Below are positions 1 to 8,390 of a DNA stretch of 18,812 nt, in pieces. Each line of letters opens with the position of its first letter. The first letter of the stretch is position 1. Under the pieces are notes generated by a model. That model had not been told where the DNA came from. It was given only the letters and a program-made list of their open reading frames with translations, and did no database searches. The DNA is from DAMCAP01 sp964369265. Lineage in GTDB: Bacteria; Bacillota; Clostridia; Oscillospirales; Ruminococcaceae. A program made the translations under genes and the position numbers. The stretch is taken from assembly GCA_964369265.1 (NCBI GenBank), contig CAYJEV010000026.1, positions 1 through 18,812 on the forward strand. Direction: 5' to 3'.

Positions 1-177
1 TGTTAAACGAGCAAAACAATCCATATATCAAGGAATTTTTGCAAAAGGAATTGAAACTATGTTCTTTGTAAAATGAGCATTTGGCGAAAAAACAGCTCAA
101 TAACTATTTATACAAAATAATCTCGAATATATTATACAAATCAGTCCAATACTGATAAATGAAATTTTGGAGGAACA
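1..177. other. Region upstream of dxr; possible tail of an unidentified upstream gene
   Basis: Two forward frames enter from the left edge and stay open: one stops with TAA at 69-71, the other with TGA at 74-76. The translations are about 22 to 24 residues, and neither resembles the C-terminus of CdsA, the usual neighbour of dxr, so I cannot say which, if either, is coding. Bases 77-167 are AT-rich with no convincing promoter or terminator. The dxr ribosome binding site GGAGG lies at the right end of this stretch. Confidence 0.3.
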
Positions 178-1323
178 ATGAGCAAAGTTATAAGTATAGC
201 TGGATGTACTGGCTCAATTGGAATGCAAGCAATTGATGTTTGTATGGCAAATGGCTTTTATATAGAAACCCTAACAGCTAATAAAAATGTTAAGCTTCTT
301 GCTGAAAACGCAAGGAAAGTTGGGGCGAGGTATGCTGTTATAGGGGATGAAAGCCTTTATAATGAGCTTAAGTTGCTTCTTAATGATACTAACATTAGGG
401 TAAGAGCAACAAATGAAGAAATCGCCAACACTATAATGCGAGATGGTAGCAGCACAGTGCTTAACTCCGTTGTTGGGATAGCTGGGCTTGAAACTACCAT
501 AGCAACAATTAAAGCAGGGAAGATACTAGCGCTTGCTAACAAAGAGAGCTTAGTTGCTGGTGGAGAGTTAGTGATGGAGCTAGCAGAAGAAAAATCGGTT
601 GAAATTCTTCCTGTGGATAGCGAACATTCTGCTATATTTCAGTGCTTAAACGGCGAAAGCGTTCATACAATAGATAAAGTATTGCTGACAGCTTCTGGCG
701 GCCCTTTTAGAGGGTACTCTAGCGCACAGTTAAAACAAGTCACAAAAGCTGAGGCACTAAAACACCCTAACTGGGAAATGGGCGCAAAAATAACAATAGA
801 CAGCTCAACTCTTATGAACAAAGGGCTAGAATTTATTGAGGCAATGCACCTCTTCTCGCTAACACCAGAGCAGATTGAGGTAGTTGTTCATAAACAAAGC
901 ATAGTTCATTCTGCTGTGGAGTTTGTTGATGGCAGCGTTATAGCGCAGCTAGGGGCATCTGATATGAGATTACCTATTCAGTACGCCTTAACTTATCCGG
1001 AGCGACTGCCTTGCAATGCAAAGAGAATGTCGCTATTTGATGTGGCGAAGCTTGATTTTGAAAAGCCTGATTTAGATACTTTCTTATGTTTAAAATCGGC
1101 TATAGAAGCTGCGAAAAAAGGCACGTTATACACAGCTGCCTTAAATGGAGCTAATGAGGAAATAGTTGCTGCATTTTTAGCAGATAAGGCAGAATATTAT
1201 GATATTTTTGAGGTAGCTGAGGGGGTTGTTGGCTCGATTAGCTTGCCTCAAGAACTAACGCTAGAAAATATCTATCTTGCCGATAAACTAGGCAGAGAGT
1301 ATGCAAAGACATACTTAAAATAA
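178..1323 (+). CDS. dxr: 1-deoxy-D-xylulose 5-phosphate reductoisomerase (Dxr/IspC)
   Basis: A cytoplasmic enzyme of the MEP isoprenoid pathway that converts 1-deoxy-D-xylulose 5-phosphate to 2-C-methyl-D-erythritol 4-phosphate with NADPH and a divalent metal. The 381-residue length is normal. The NADPH-binding GCTGSIG loop is at residues 9-15, and LANKESLVAGGE follows at about 119-130. The metal ligands match D147 and E149 in VDSEHS and E218 in MNKGLEF. The substrate-loop region HPNWEMG is at 196-202. The ATG has a TTGGAGGAAC ribosome binding site just upstream. rseP follows after 16 bases, so the two are probably co-transcribed. Identification is by family motifs and is secure. Confidence 0.97.
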   Translation: MSKVISIAGCTGSIGMQAIDVCMANGFYIETLTANKNVKLLAENARKVGARYAVIGDESLYNELKLLLNDTNIRVRATNEEIANTIMRDGSSTVLNSVVGIAGLETTIATIKAGKILALANKESLVAGGELVMELAEEKSVEILPVDSEHSAIFQCLNGESVHTIDKVLLTASGGPFRGYSSAQLKQVTKAEALKHPNWEMGAKITIDSSTLMNKGLEFIEAMHLFSLTPEQIEVVVHKQSIVHSAVEFVDGSVIAQLGASDMRLPIQYALTYPERLPCNAKRMSLFDVAKLDFEKPDLDTFLCLKSAIEAAKKGTLYTAALNGANEEIVAAFLADKAEYYDIFEVAEGVVGSISLPQELTLENIYLADKLGREYAKTYLK

Positions 1324-1339
1324 CTTAAAAGGAGACAGT

Positions 1340-2365
1340 ATGACAAATATATTATCCATAATTGGAGCTATATTATTGTTTGGGGCAATAATATTTTTTC
1401 ATGAGCTGGGGCATTTTTTAACAGCAAAGAAGGCTGGCGTTTTAATACACGAGTTTGCAATTGGCATGGGACCAACAATATTCAAAAGAGAGAAAGATGG
1501 CATTGTTTATTCTGTTAGGCTTCTTCCTGTTGGTGGCTTTGTGGCTATGGAAGGGGAAGACGACGACAGCAATAACCCAAGGGCGATTTCAAACTGCTCT
1601 GTATTCACACAAGTCAAGGTTTTCATTGCTGGTTCACTAACAAACCTTTTTATGGGCTATGTTATACTTTTGGTGCTTGTTATAATGACTGGCTTTGTTG
1701 GAACAACAATTGTTTCGACTGTACCCGAAGGCACAGCAGCATTTGGAGTTTTGCAAGAGGGCGATGAAATAATAAAAGTTAATAATAGCTATGTATTCAC
1801 TTCCAATGACATTACAAGACATTTCTTAAAAGATAGAGATGGCTATATGGAGTTTGATGTTGAGAGAAATGGCGAAATGATAAATGACATTCCTGTTCAG
1901 TTTAAGATGATGGAGCTTGATGGAATAAACTTTATTGATTTAGATTTTAAAGTTTATGGAAAAGATGCAGAGTTTATCGATTATATAACCTATCCTATAA
2001 ACTGGGGAATATCAATTGTGCTTCAGGTTTGGGACTCTCTTGCTGATTTATTGACAGGAAGATATTCGCTTAACGCTTTGTCAGGCCCTGTTGGAGTTAC
2101 TAGTGTTATTGTTGAAGCGACTCAAATAAATATTGAAGCCTTCCTTCAAATGGCAGCCCTTATCACAATAAACATTGGTGTATTCAACCTTCTCCCTCTT
2201 CCTATCCTTGATGGAGGAAGAATAGTAATACTCCTAATAGAAGCTGTTACAAAAAGAAAGATAAGCAGAAAGCTGATTGAGAAAATAACTATTGCTAGCG
2301 TTATTTTGCTTGTTGGTTTAATGTTAGTCGTGACAGTAAATGATATAATTAACTTGTTTAACTAG
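1340..2365 (+). CDS. rseP: RseP-type site-2 intramembrane zinc metalloprotease
   Basis: A membrane-embedded M50 metalloprotease that cuts single-pass substrates within the bilayer, typically anti-sigma factors or signal-peptide remnants. Zinc motif HELGH is at residues 21-25 in the first transmembrane helix. The third ligand motif, NLLPLPILDGG, is at about 283-293 in a later helix. A single PDZ-like segment lies between, around 115-195, with a conserved QEGDEI turn. The final helix is close to the C-terminus. The 341 residues fit the shorter clostridial form with one PDZ domain. An AAGGAGA ribosome binding site precedes the ATG. dxr is directly upstream, as in many Firmicutes, but ispG, which often follows, is absent and a terminator closes the unit. 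The natural substrate cannot be told from this window. Confidence 0.95.
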   Translation: MTNILSIIGAILLFGAIIFFHELGHFLTAKKAGVLIHEFAIGMGPTIFKREKDGIVYSVRLLPVGGFVAMEGEDDDSNNPRAISNCSVFTQVKVFIAGSLTNLFMGYVILLVLVIMTGFVGTTIVSTVPEGTAAFGVLQEGDEIIKVNNSYVFTSNDITRHFLKDRDGYMEFDVERNGEMINDIPVQFKMMELDGINFIDLDFKVYGKDAEFIDYITYPINWGISIVLQVWDSLADLLTGRYSLNALSGPVGVTSVIVEATQINIEAFLQMAALITINIGVFNLLPLPILDGGRIVILLIEAVTKRKISRKLIEKITIASVILLVGLMLVVTVNDIINLFN

Positions 2366-2371
2366 AACAAT

Positions 2372-2409
2372 AACGCTGTATATAGAAGAAATCTATATAT
2401 GGCGTTTTT
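2372..2409 (+). terminator. Intrinsic terminator after rseP
   Basis: The 14-base arms 2372-2385 and 2393-2406 pair fully if two G-U wobbles are allowed. The loop is 7 bases and a run of T ends at 2409. It begins 7 bases after the rseP stop and closes the dxr-rseP unit. Confidence 0.88.
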
Positions 2410-2702
2410 CTTGCAAGAAACGCTTCTTGTATACTAGTATAATTAGCAAATGTGATTATAAAATGACGGAACTTGTTCATTTTGATAGAAAACGTTTAAA
2501 TAAATGATATCTTTTTAATAAACAATGTTTGGAATTTAGTGGTAATAGCCAAATTAAAGCTTCTAAAACTTATAGGAAACGCTGAAAAAACTTGCAGTTA
2601 TTGACAAGGATTTTACAAAGTGTTATCCTAACTTCAAAGGCACTTACTACTAGTGCTAGTTAAACTGCTAAAGGCAGAAAAAGAGTTGAAAGGAAACAAA
2701 AT
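2410..2702 (+). other. Non-coding region between rseP terminator and oppA
   Basis: No credible gene is present. Two small dyads are visible: CAAGAA/TTCTTG at 2414-2429 and AAAATGA/TCATTTT at 2460-2483. A TATAAT at 2438-2443 has no good -35 partner. The clear signal is the promoter at 2601-2629. The part downstream of it forms an oppA leader of about 65 bases ending in the ribosome binding site GAAAGGAAA. Confidence 0.6.
2601..2629 (+). promoter_or_regulatory. Sigma-A promoter of the opp operon
   Basis: A consensus -35 box TTGACA at 2601-2606 is followed by a 17-base spacer and TATCCT at 2624-2629. Transcription would start near 2636, leaving a leader of about 65 bases. The consensus -35 fits strong expression of oppA. 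Confidence 0.8.
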
Positions 2703-4409
2703 ATGAAAAAGGCAATAGCGCTAATTTTAGCTGCAACAATGTTAAGCACAATGTTTGCAGGATGTGGCAATTCCGACGAAACACCAACATCACAACCAGA
2801 GGGACAAGGAGGCGCAAGTGGTGATGTAGCGACTGACGAGCCAGTTCTTGCAGAAACTCAAGAATATGTAACTTACCTATCCTCTGAGCCAATGACTCTT
2901 GACTTAAACAAACGTTCTGACACATACAGCTCAGTAATTCTAACAAACGTTCTTGAAGGTTTGACTAGAATGGTAGCTAACGAAGATAACACAGCATATG
3001 AGTATGTTCCAGCTGGCGCAAAATCTTGGTCTTCAAACGAAGAAGGCACAGTTTGGACATTTGAGCTAAACGAAAACTATTGGAGCGACGGCGTTAAGGT
3101 AACAGCTGACGATTATGTTTACTCCATGAGAAGATATGTAGATCCAAACACAGCTTCTCCAAACGGCTACAGACTAGACTTCCTACTAAACTATGATGCA
3201 GTTAATAAGGGCGAAATGGCTCTTGAGGATCTAGGTGTTAAGGCGATTGACGAAGATACTCTTGAAATCACTCTAACAAATCCGGTTCCATACTTCATGG
3301 ATCTAACACATGCTATGTACATGCGTCCACAACGTCAAGACATCGTTGAGGCTAATGGCGATAAGTACGGTTCAGAAGTTGATACTTTAGTATTCAACGG
3401 ACCATACCTAATTTCTAGCTGGACTCATAACAGTGAAATCATTCTTGAAAAGAACCCACAATACTGGGATGCTGAGAATGTAACTCTTGACAAGGTAACT
3501 GTTAAAATCATCACTGATGCTTCCACAGCTCAAAACGCTTTCTACAACGGCGAGCTAGACTACATCAGCACAGGTACTGCTGAGTGGATTGAGCAATACA
3601 AGGCAATGGATGATGTAACTCATGTTAACTATCCTTCTGCAACTCTAACTTACTCATTCTTTAACACAGATAACGAGATCTTCCAAAACGAAAAAATTCG
3701 TAAGGCTTTCATCACTGCTATTGACAGAGTTGAGCTAAACGAAATGTGCTTTGGCGGTACTCGTATCCCAACTTACGGCTGGGTTGTTCCAACTCTATAT
3801 GTTGGTGATATCAACTACCGTGAATATGCAGGAAATCCAATTGAAGAGATGATAGCTGAAACTCCAGATCCAAAGGCTCTTCTACTAGAAGGTATGGCTG
3901 AGCTAGGTCTAGGCGATGATCCAGCTGCTCTTGATTTCACATTTAACCTAGCTGGTACAGACGACTGGTTCAGAACTCTTGGCGAGTACCTACAACAATC
4001 CTTCAAGACATCTTTAGGCGTTAATCTTGAAATTGAATTCTCCGACTGGGGCATCTTCATTGACAAGGTTGAGCGTGGCGATTACCAAATGGGCTTCATG
4101 AGTTGGGGCGCTGGTGTTAATGACCCAATCGACGTTCTAATGCTTCATACTTCTGAATCTAACTCAATCCATACTGGTTGGGCTAACGAAGAGTACGATG
4201 CTTTAATCGAACAAGCTTCTATTGAGATGGATGATGAAAAGAGAGCTGCTCTTTACGATCAAGCTGAAGACATCCTACTAAAAGAACATGGCGTTGCTAA
4301 CCCACTTGCAACTTCCACATTAAACCTATTCTACTATGACAACGTTATGGGCTATGATGAAATGCCTCTATCCACTGGTGGATACAAGTACATGTACATT
4401 GTAGAATAA
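2703..4409 (+). CDS. oppA: Peptide ABC transporter substrate-binding lipoprotein (OppA/DppA family)
   Basis: The extracellular solute-binding protein (family 5) of the peptide importer encoded downstream, anchored to the outer face of the membrane. Residues 1-20 form a lipoprotein signal peptide ending in FAGC, with C21 the lipidated cysteine. A low-complexity Gly/Ser/Asp/Glu linker runs to about residue 45, and the family 5 fold fills the rest. Recognisable stretches include EPMTLDLNKRSD near the start of the domain and LEKNPQYWDAENVTLDKV in its middle. The 568-residue length is usual. Codons are biased toward CTA/CTT, TTC, AAC and TAC compared with neighbours, as expected of a highly expressed protein. 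Family membership is secure; the ligand (oligopeptide, dipeptide or muropeptide) cannot be read from the sequence. Confidence 0.93.
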   Translation: MKKAIALILAATMLSTMFAGCGNSDETPTSQPEGQGGASGDVATDEPVLAETQEYVTYLSSEPMTLDLNKRSDTYSSVILTNVLEGLTRMVANEDNTAYEYVPAGAKSWSSNEEGTVWTFELNENYWSDGVKVTADDYVYSMRRYVDPNTASPNGYRLDFLLNYDAVNKGEMALEDLGVKAIDEDTLEITLTNPVPYFMDLTHAMYMRPQRQDIVEANGDKYGSEVDTLVFNGPYLISSWTHNSEIILEKNPQYWDAENVTLDKVTVKIITDASTAQNAFYNGELDYISTGTAEWIEQYKAMDDVTHVNYPSATLTYSFFNTDNEIFQNEKIRKAFITAIDRVELNEMCFGGTRIPTYGWVVPTLYVGDINYREYAGNPIEEMIAETPDPKALLLEGMAELGLGDDPAALDFTFNLAGTDDWFRTLGEYLQQSFKTSLGVNLEIEFSDWGIFIDKVERGDYQMGFMSWGAGVNDPIDVLMLHTSESNSIHTGWANEEYDALIEQASIEMDDEKRAALYDQAEDILLKEHGVANPLATSTLNLFYYDNVMGYDEMPLSTGGYKYMYIVE

Positions 4410-4421
4410 TCTAGTATAATA

Positions 4422-4473
4422 ATTACCTAAGGTAATAAGCTAAAAAGAGAGGTAGCTCATACCTCTCTTTTTA
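4422..4473 (+). terminator. Intercistronic hairpins between oppA and oppB (attenuator or mRNA stabiliser)
   Basis: A small palindrome, ATTACC TAA GGTAAT, occupies 4422-4436. A perfect 14-bp stem follows, arms 4441-4454 and 4460-4473 around a 5-base loop, with the 3' arm ending in TTTTT. The shape is that of an intrinsic terminator, but oppB follows after only 26 bases with no obvious promoter. Partial termination, or protection of the oppA mRNA 3' end, would give more binding protein than permease, a common arrangement in ABC importer operons. Confidence 0.8.
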
Positions 4474-4499
4474 AGTGAAAAGATAAAAAGGGGGATAAT

Positions 4500-5420
4500 A
4501 TGCTAAAATTCATAATAAGACGTTTATCTTATATGTTATTCACTATCTTTTGTATAGCGACTGTAACATTCTTTCTTATGAGAAGCATTCCAGGAGATCC
4601 ATTATCATCAATGGCACAAACTTTGCCAGAACAAACAAAAGCAAACTACTACGCAAAATATGGTTTTGACCAACCATTAACAACTCAGTACTTAATGTAC
4701 ATGCAATCACTAATAAAGCTTGATTTAGGCGACAGCCTTGTTTATCATGGCAGAAGCGTTAGCCAAACAATTCAAGAAACTGCAGGAATATCAGCTCAAG
4801 TTGGCGGTATTGCGCTATTTGGGGGTATCTTAATTGGTACGTCGCTTGGAATTATAGCGGCGCTTTATAAAAACAGATGGCCAGACTATATAGTAATGGT
4901 TATCGCTATCTTAGGAGTTACAATCCCAGTCTTTGTAATGGGTGCGCTTCTTCAGTATTTATTTGCGGTTGAGCTTAGATGGCTTCCAACCTCTGGTTGG
5001 GGAGAGCCAAAACATTTTGTAATACCAGTTATCATAATGTCCTTTGGTACAATTGCAACATATGCTCGTTATATCAAGTCTAGTATGCTAGAGGTTCTAG
5101 GACAAGACTATGTTATGACAGCAAAGGCTAAGGGTCTTAGCCAATTTAACATAATTAGAAAGCATGTCCTAAGAAACTCTATTCTGCCAGCTATTACATT
5201 ATTAGGTGTGCAGATAGTAAGTATCTTCACAGGTTCATTTGTGGTTGAGAGAATGTTTAGTATTCCTGGAATTGGTTTTTACTATATCAACTCCATCAAC
5301 GCAAACGACTACACTATGACAATGGGACTAACAATATTCTATGGAGCTTTGTTTGTGGTATCGCAGCTGATAGTAGACATTATCTATTCATTAGTTGACC
5401 CACGAATTAAGCTAAGATAA
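4500..5420 (+). CDS. oppB: Peptide ABC transporter permease OppB/DppB
   Basis: One of the two integral membrane subunits forming the peptide channel. The N-terminus, with IIRRLSYMLFTIFCIATVTFFLMR in the first helix and then IPGDPL, is characteristic of OppB/DppB. About six transmembrane segments follow. The EAA-type loop that contacts the ATPases is around residues 190-225, containing YVMTAKAKGLS and RNSILPAIT. The protein ends with the family signature LVDPRIKLR. Its 306 residues are normal. The AAGGGGGATAAT ribosome binding site is strong. oppC starts 12 bases after its stop. Confidence 0.95.
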   Translation: MLKFIIRRLSYMLFTIFCIATVTFFLMRSIPGDPLSSMAQTLPEQTKANYYAKYGFDQPLTTQYLMYMQSLIKLDLGDSLVYHGRSVSQTIQETAGISAQVGGIALFGGILIGTSLGIIAALYKNRWPDYIVMVIAILGVTIPVFVMGALLQYLFAVELRWLPTSGWGEPKHFVIPVIIMSFGTIATYARYIKSSMLEVLGQDYVMTAKAKGLSQFNIIRKHVLRNSILPAITLLGVQIVSIFTGSFVVERMFSIPGIGFYYINSINANDYTMTMGLTIFYGALFVVSQLIVDIIYSLVDPRIKLR

Positions 5421-5432
5421 GGAGGTAAAGAT

Positions 5433-6362
5433 ATGAATAACGAAATTTCAAAAGATAAATTTGTCATTATAGGATCTGAGGCCTCTGAAGCTAATAAGAT
5501 TGGTCGCCCACATATTAGCTATCTTGCAGACACTTGGAGAAGATTTAAAGAGAGCAAAACTGCTTTGCTTGCCTTAATCATACTAGTTTGTATATTATTT
5601 ATGGTTATCTTTGGGCCAGCGATTAGTGGTTATGAGTTTGAAGAGATTGACACAGCGGTTGGTGCAAAAAATGCAGAGCCAAGCGCAACACACTGGTTTG
5701 GTACAGACAAGCTAGGACGTGACTTATTCGCTCGTGTGTGGATTGGTGGTAGAGTATCTCTAGCCATTGGTCTAATTGGTGCTGGTGTTGCAGCAGTTGT
5801 TGGATGTATTTATGGCGGTATTGCTGCTTTCTTTGGTGGTATTGTTGATGATGTACTGATGAGAATTGTCGAAATTATAAGCTCGGTACCGTATTTGATA
5901 GTGGTAATAGTCTTGTCGGTTGTTCTCGATAGTAAAAGCATAGGAACGCTGATACTCGCCTTGACAGTGACAGGTTGGTGTTCAACAGCAAGACTTGTTA
6001 GAGGGCAAATGCTTCAGCTTAAGAGCCAAGAATTTGTGCTTGCTGCTCAGGCTTTAGGCGTTAAACCTATGAGAATTATCCTAAAGCACTTAATCCCTAA
6101 CACACTAAGCATTGTAATTGTATCTATAACATTTAGAATACCAGGATACATCTTCTCAGAGGCATTCCTAAGCTTTATAGGTCTAGGAATTCAGCCACCT
6201 GACACAAGCTGGGGAGCTCTTGCTTCTGCTGGACAAGCTCAGTTCCTATTCTATCCATATCAGCTATTCTTCCCATCCCTGATGATAGCATTAACTATGC
6301 TTTCATTCACATTGCTTGGCGATGGACTAAGAGATGCGCTTGACCCAAAACTGCGTAAGTAA
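5433..6362 (+). CDS. oppC: Peptide ABC transporter permease OppC/DppC
   Basis: The second channel subunit, partner of OppB. Residues 1-45 are a cytoplasmic extension, followed by the first helix (TALLALIILVCILFMVIFGP). The external loop carries the OppC/DppC hallmark HWFGTDKLGRDLFARV near residues 87-102. The EAA loop is FVLAAQALGVKPMRIILKHLIPNTL, and the C-terminus LGDGLRDALDPKLRK is typical. The 309 residues are usual. A GGAGG ribosome binding site precedes the ATG, and it lies tightly between oppB and oppD. Confidence 0.95.
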   Translation: MNNEISKDKFVIIGSEASEANKIGRPHISYLADTWRRFKESKTALLALIILVCILFMVIFGPAISGYEFEEIDTAVGAKNAEPSATHWFGTDKLGRDLFARVWIGGRVSLAIGLIGAGVAAVVGCIYGGIAAFFGGIVDDVLMRIVEIISSVPYLIVVIVLSVVLDSKSIGTLILALTVTGWCSTARLVRGQMLQLKSQEFVLAAQALGVKPMRIILKHLIPNTLSIVIVSITFRIPGYIFSEAFLSFIGLGIQPPDTSWGALASAGQAQFLFYPYQLFFPSLMIALTMLSFTLLGDGLRDALDPKLRK

Positions 6363-6376
6363 GGAGTGTTTTAGAG

Positions 6377-7393
6377 ATGGAAAAAATATTAGAAGTAAAA
6401 GATCTTAAAGTAAGCTTTAATACATATGCAGGTGAAGTAAGAGCAGTTAGAGGCGTTAGCTTTGAGCTTAACAGAGGAGAAACGCTTGCATTTGTTGGTG
6501 AGAGCGGTTGCGGAAAGACAGTAACTGCAAAGTCTATTTTAAGGCTTTTAGATCCGCCATTTGTTACAATAGACAAAGGCTCAGAGATTTTATATAACGG
6601 CAAAGATGTGACTAAGATGTCGCAAAAAGAGCTGCAAAAATATCGTGGTGCAGATGTATCTATGATATTCCAAGATCCAATGACTTCCCTAAACCCAACA
6701 ATGACAGTTGGTAACCAGATAATGGAGTCTTTGATTCTGCATAAGAAGCTAGACAAGGCTGCTGCTAGAAAAGAGGCAGTTGAAATACTAAAGCTTGTAA
6801 ACATTCCAGACCCTGAAAAGAGAATGGATGTGTACCCACATGAGATGAGCGGAGGAATGCGCCAAAGAATAATGATAGCAATTGCGCTTTCATGTTCTCC
6901 AGATGTGCTTATAGCAGATGAGCCAACAACAGCTCTTGATGTTACAATCCAAGCTCAAATTATTGACCTTCTTCGTGATCTAAAAGATAAGTTAAACACA
7001 GCTATCATTCTAGTTACTCACGACTTAGGTGTTGTTGCTAACTTTGCTGATAGAATTCAGGTTATGTATGCTGGACAGGTTATGGAAACAGGAACTTCAA
7101 GAGAAATTTTCTATAACCCTCAACATCCATACACTTGGGCGCTATTAAGCTCTGTCCCAAAGCTTGCAAAAGAGAATAAAGCAGAGCTTTACACAATTCA
7201 TGGCACACCACCAGATTTGATTTTACCATTAGAGCATTGTCCGTTTGCTGCAAGATGTGATTATTGTATGCCAATTTGTAAAGAGAGAATGCCTGATGTA
7301 ACTGAAAAGACTGGTACGCATAAGGTATCTTGTTGGTTACAACATCCTTCAGCGCCTGAAGTAAAACCATTTTATGAGAGGGAGGCAAAATAA
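6377..7393 (+). CDS. oppD: Peptide ABC transporter ATP-binding protein OppD/DppD
   Basis: A cytoplasmic ATPase subunit that pairs with OppF to power import. Walker A GESGCGKT is at 41-48, the Q-loop glutamine at 99, the signature MSGG at 157-160, Walker B VLIADEP at 177-183 and the switch histidine at 215. The C-terminal oligopeptide/dipeptide extension contains C288, C294, C301 and C319, a CX5CX6CX17C pattern matched exactly in the next gene. Such cysteines bind a 4Fe-4S cluster in related peptide-importer ATPases; whether they do here is inferred. 338 residues is standard. The TAA stop overlaps the ATG of oppF by one base. Confidence 0.95.
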   Translation: MEKILEVKDLKVSFNTYAGEVRAVRGVSFELNRGETLAFVGESGCGKTVTAKSILRLLDPPFVTIDKGSEILYNGKDVTKMSQKELQKYRGADVSMIFQDPMTSLNPTMTVGNQIMESLILHKKLDKAAARKEAVEILKLVNIPDPEKRMDVYPHEMSGGMRQRIMIAIALSCSPDVLIADEPTTALDVTIQAQIIDLLRDLKDKLNTAIILVTHDLGVVANFADRIQVMYAGQVMETGTSREIFYNPQHPYTWALLSSVPKLAKENKAELYTIHGTPPDLILPLEHCPFAARCDYCMPICKERMPDVTEKTGTHKVSCWLQHPSAPEVKPFYEREAK

Positions 7394-8367
7394 TGAGTAA
7401 TTTAGTTGAAGTTAAAGACCTCTGTAAATATTTTAGCGCAGGTAAGGGAAATGTTCTAAAAGCTGTTGATGGTGTAACTCTTGAGATTAGAAAAGGCGAA
7501 ACCTTAGGGCTAGTTGGCGAAAGTGGTTGCGGAAAAACAACTTGCGGAAGAACAATTATAAAAATCTATGATGCAACAGCTGGAAGTATAACATATAAGG
7601 GGGAGGATATTTCAAATAAAATCCCTTCTGATAAGAGCAAGGCATTTAAAAAATCTGCTCAAATTATCTTCCAAGACCCATATGCTTCTCTTGACCCAAG
7701 AATGACAATCTCAGAAATTATTTGCGAGGGAATGGATGTTCACTTCCCAAACCTTTCAAAAGAAGAGAAGAATCAAAAGGTTAGGGCTCTTTTAGAGCGT
7801 GTTGGACTAAGAGATGACTACGCAAACAGATTTGCTCATGAGCTTTCTGGCGGGCAAAGACAAAGAATAGGTATAGCGAGAGCTCTTGCAGTTGAGCCTG
7901 AATTTATTGTGTGCGATGAGCCTATATCTGCGCTTGATGTATCCATTCAAGCTCAGATTGTAAACCTTCTTATCAACCTACAAAATGAAGACAAGCTAAC
8001 ATATTTATTCATCTCTCATGACCTTTCAATGGTAAAGCATATTTCAGATAGAGTTGGAATAATGTATTTAGGCAGCCTAGTTGAGATTGGTACAAGCGAT
8101 CAAATCTTTAACAATCCTCAGCATCCATATACAAAAGCACTATTATCTGCAATTCCATCTGCTGACCCTGACAACGAGGCAACAAGAAAGAGAATTAAGC
8201 TTGAGGGCGAAGTTCCAAGCCCAATTAACCCTCCTCCTGGTTGTAAGTTTAGAGCTAGATGCCCATTTGCAACAGAGGAATGTGCAAAAGAGATGCCAAA
8301 GATGGTGGAGGTTGAGCCAGAGCATTCTGTTGCTTGCTATCACTATAACGACAATTATAGTATATAA
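7393..8367 (+). CDS. oppF: Peptide ABC transporter ATP-binding protein OppF/DppF
   Basis: The second ATPase of the importer. Walker A GESGCGKT is at 42-49, the Q-loop glutamine at 94, signature LSGGQ at 151-155, Walker B FIVCDEP at 171-177 and the switch histidine at 209. The C-terminal extension holds C284, C290, C297 and C315, the same CX5CX6CX17C spacing as OppD. Length (324 residues) is typical. Its ATG shares one base with the oppD stop (TAATG), pointing to translational coupling. The ribosome binding site GGGAGG lies inside the end of oppD. Confidence 0.95.
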   Translation: MSNLVEVKDLCKYFSAGKGNVLKAVDGVTLEIRKGETLGLVGESGCGKTTCGRTIIKIYDATAGSITYKGEDISNKIPSDKSKAFKKSAQIIFQDPYASLDPRMTISEIICEGMDVHFPNLSKEEKNQKVRALLERVGLRDDYANRFAHELSGGQRQRIGIARALAVEPEFIVCDEPISALDVSIQAQIVNLLINLQNEDKLTYLFISHDLSMVKHISDRVGIMYLGSLVEIGTSDQIFNNPQHPYTKALLSAIPSADPDNEATRKRIKLEGEVPSPINPPPGCKFRARCPFATEECAKEMPKMVEVEPEHSVACYHYNDNYSI

Positions 8368-8390
8368 ATAATTTAATAGAGGTATGGAAA

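Noticed and set aside
178..1323. HKQS replacing HPQS in Dxr as a catalytic defect
   Set aside because: Lysine at this place is seen in other Firmicutes Dxr sequences as far as I recall, and all metal ligands are intact.
2463..2507. 14-codon frame starting ATGACGGAACTT upstream of oppA
   Set aside because: No ribosome binding site and no promoter at a suitable distance; the ATG lies in a small hairpin.
2663..2946. Antisense and alternate-frame open frames over oppA, ackA, oppF and others
   Set aside because: They overlap well-supported genes, lack ribosome binding sites and have no recognisable protein features.
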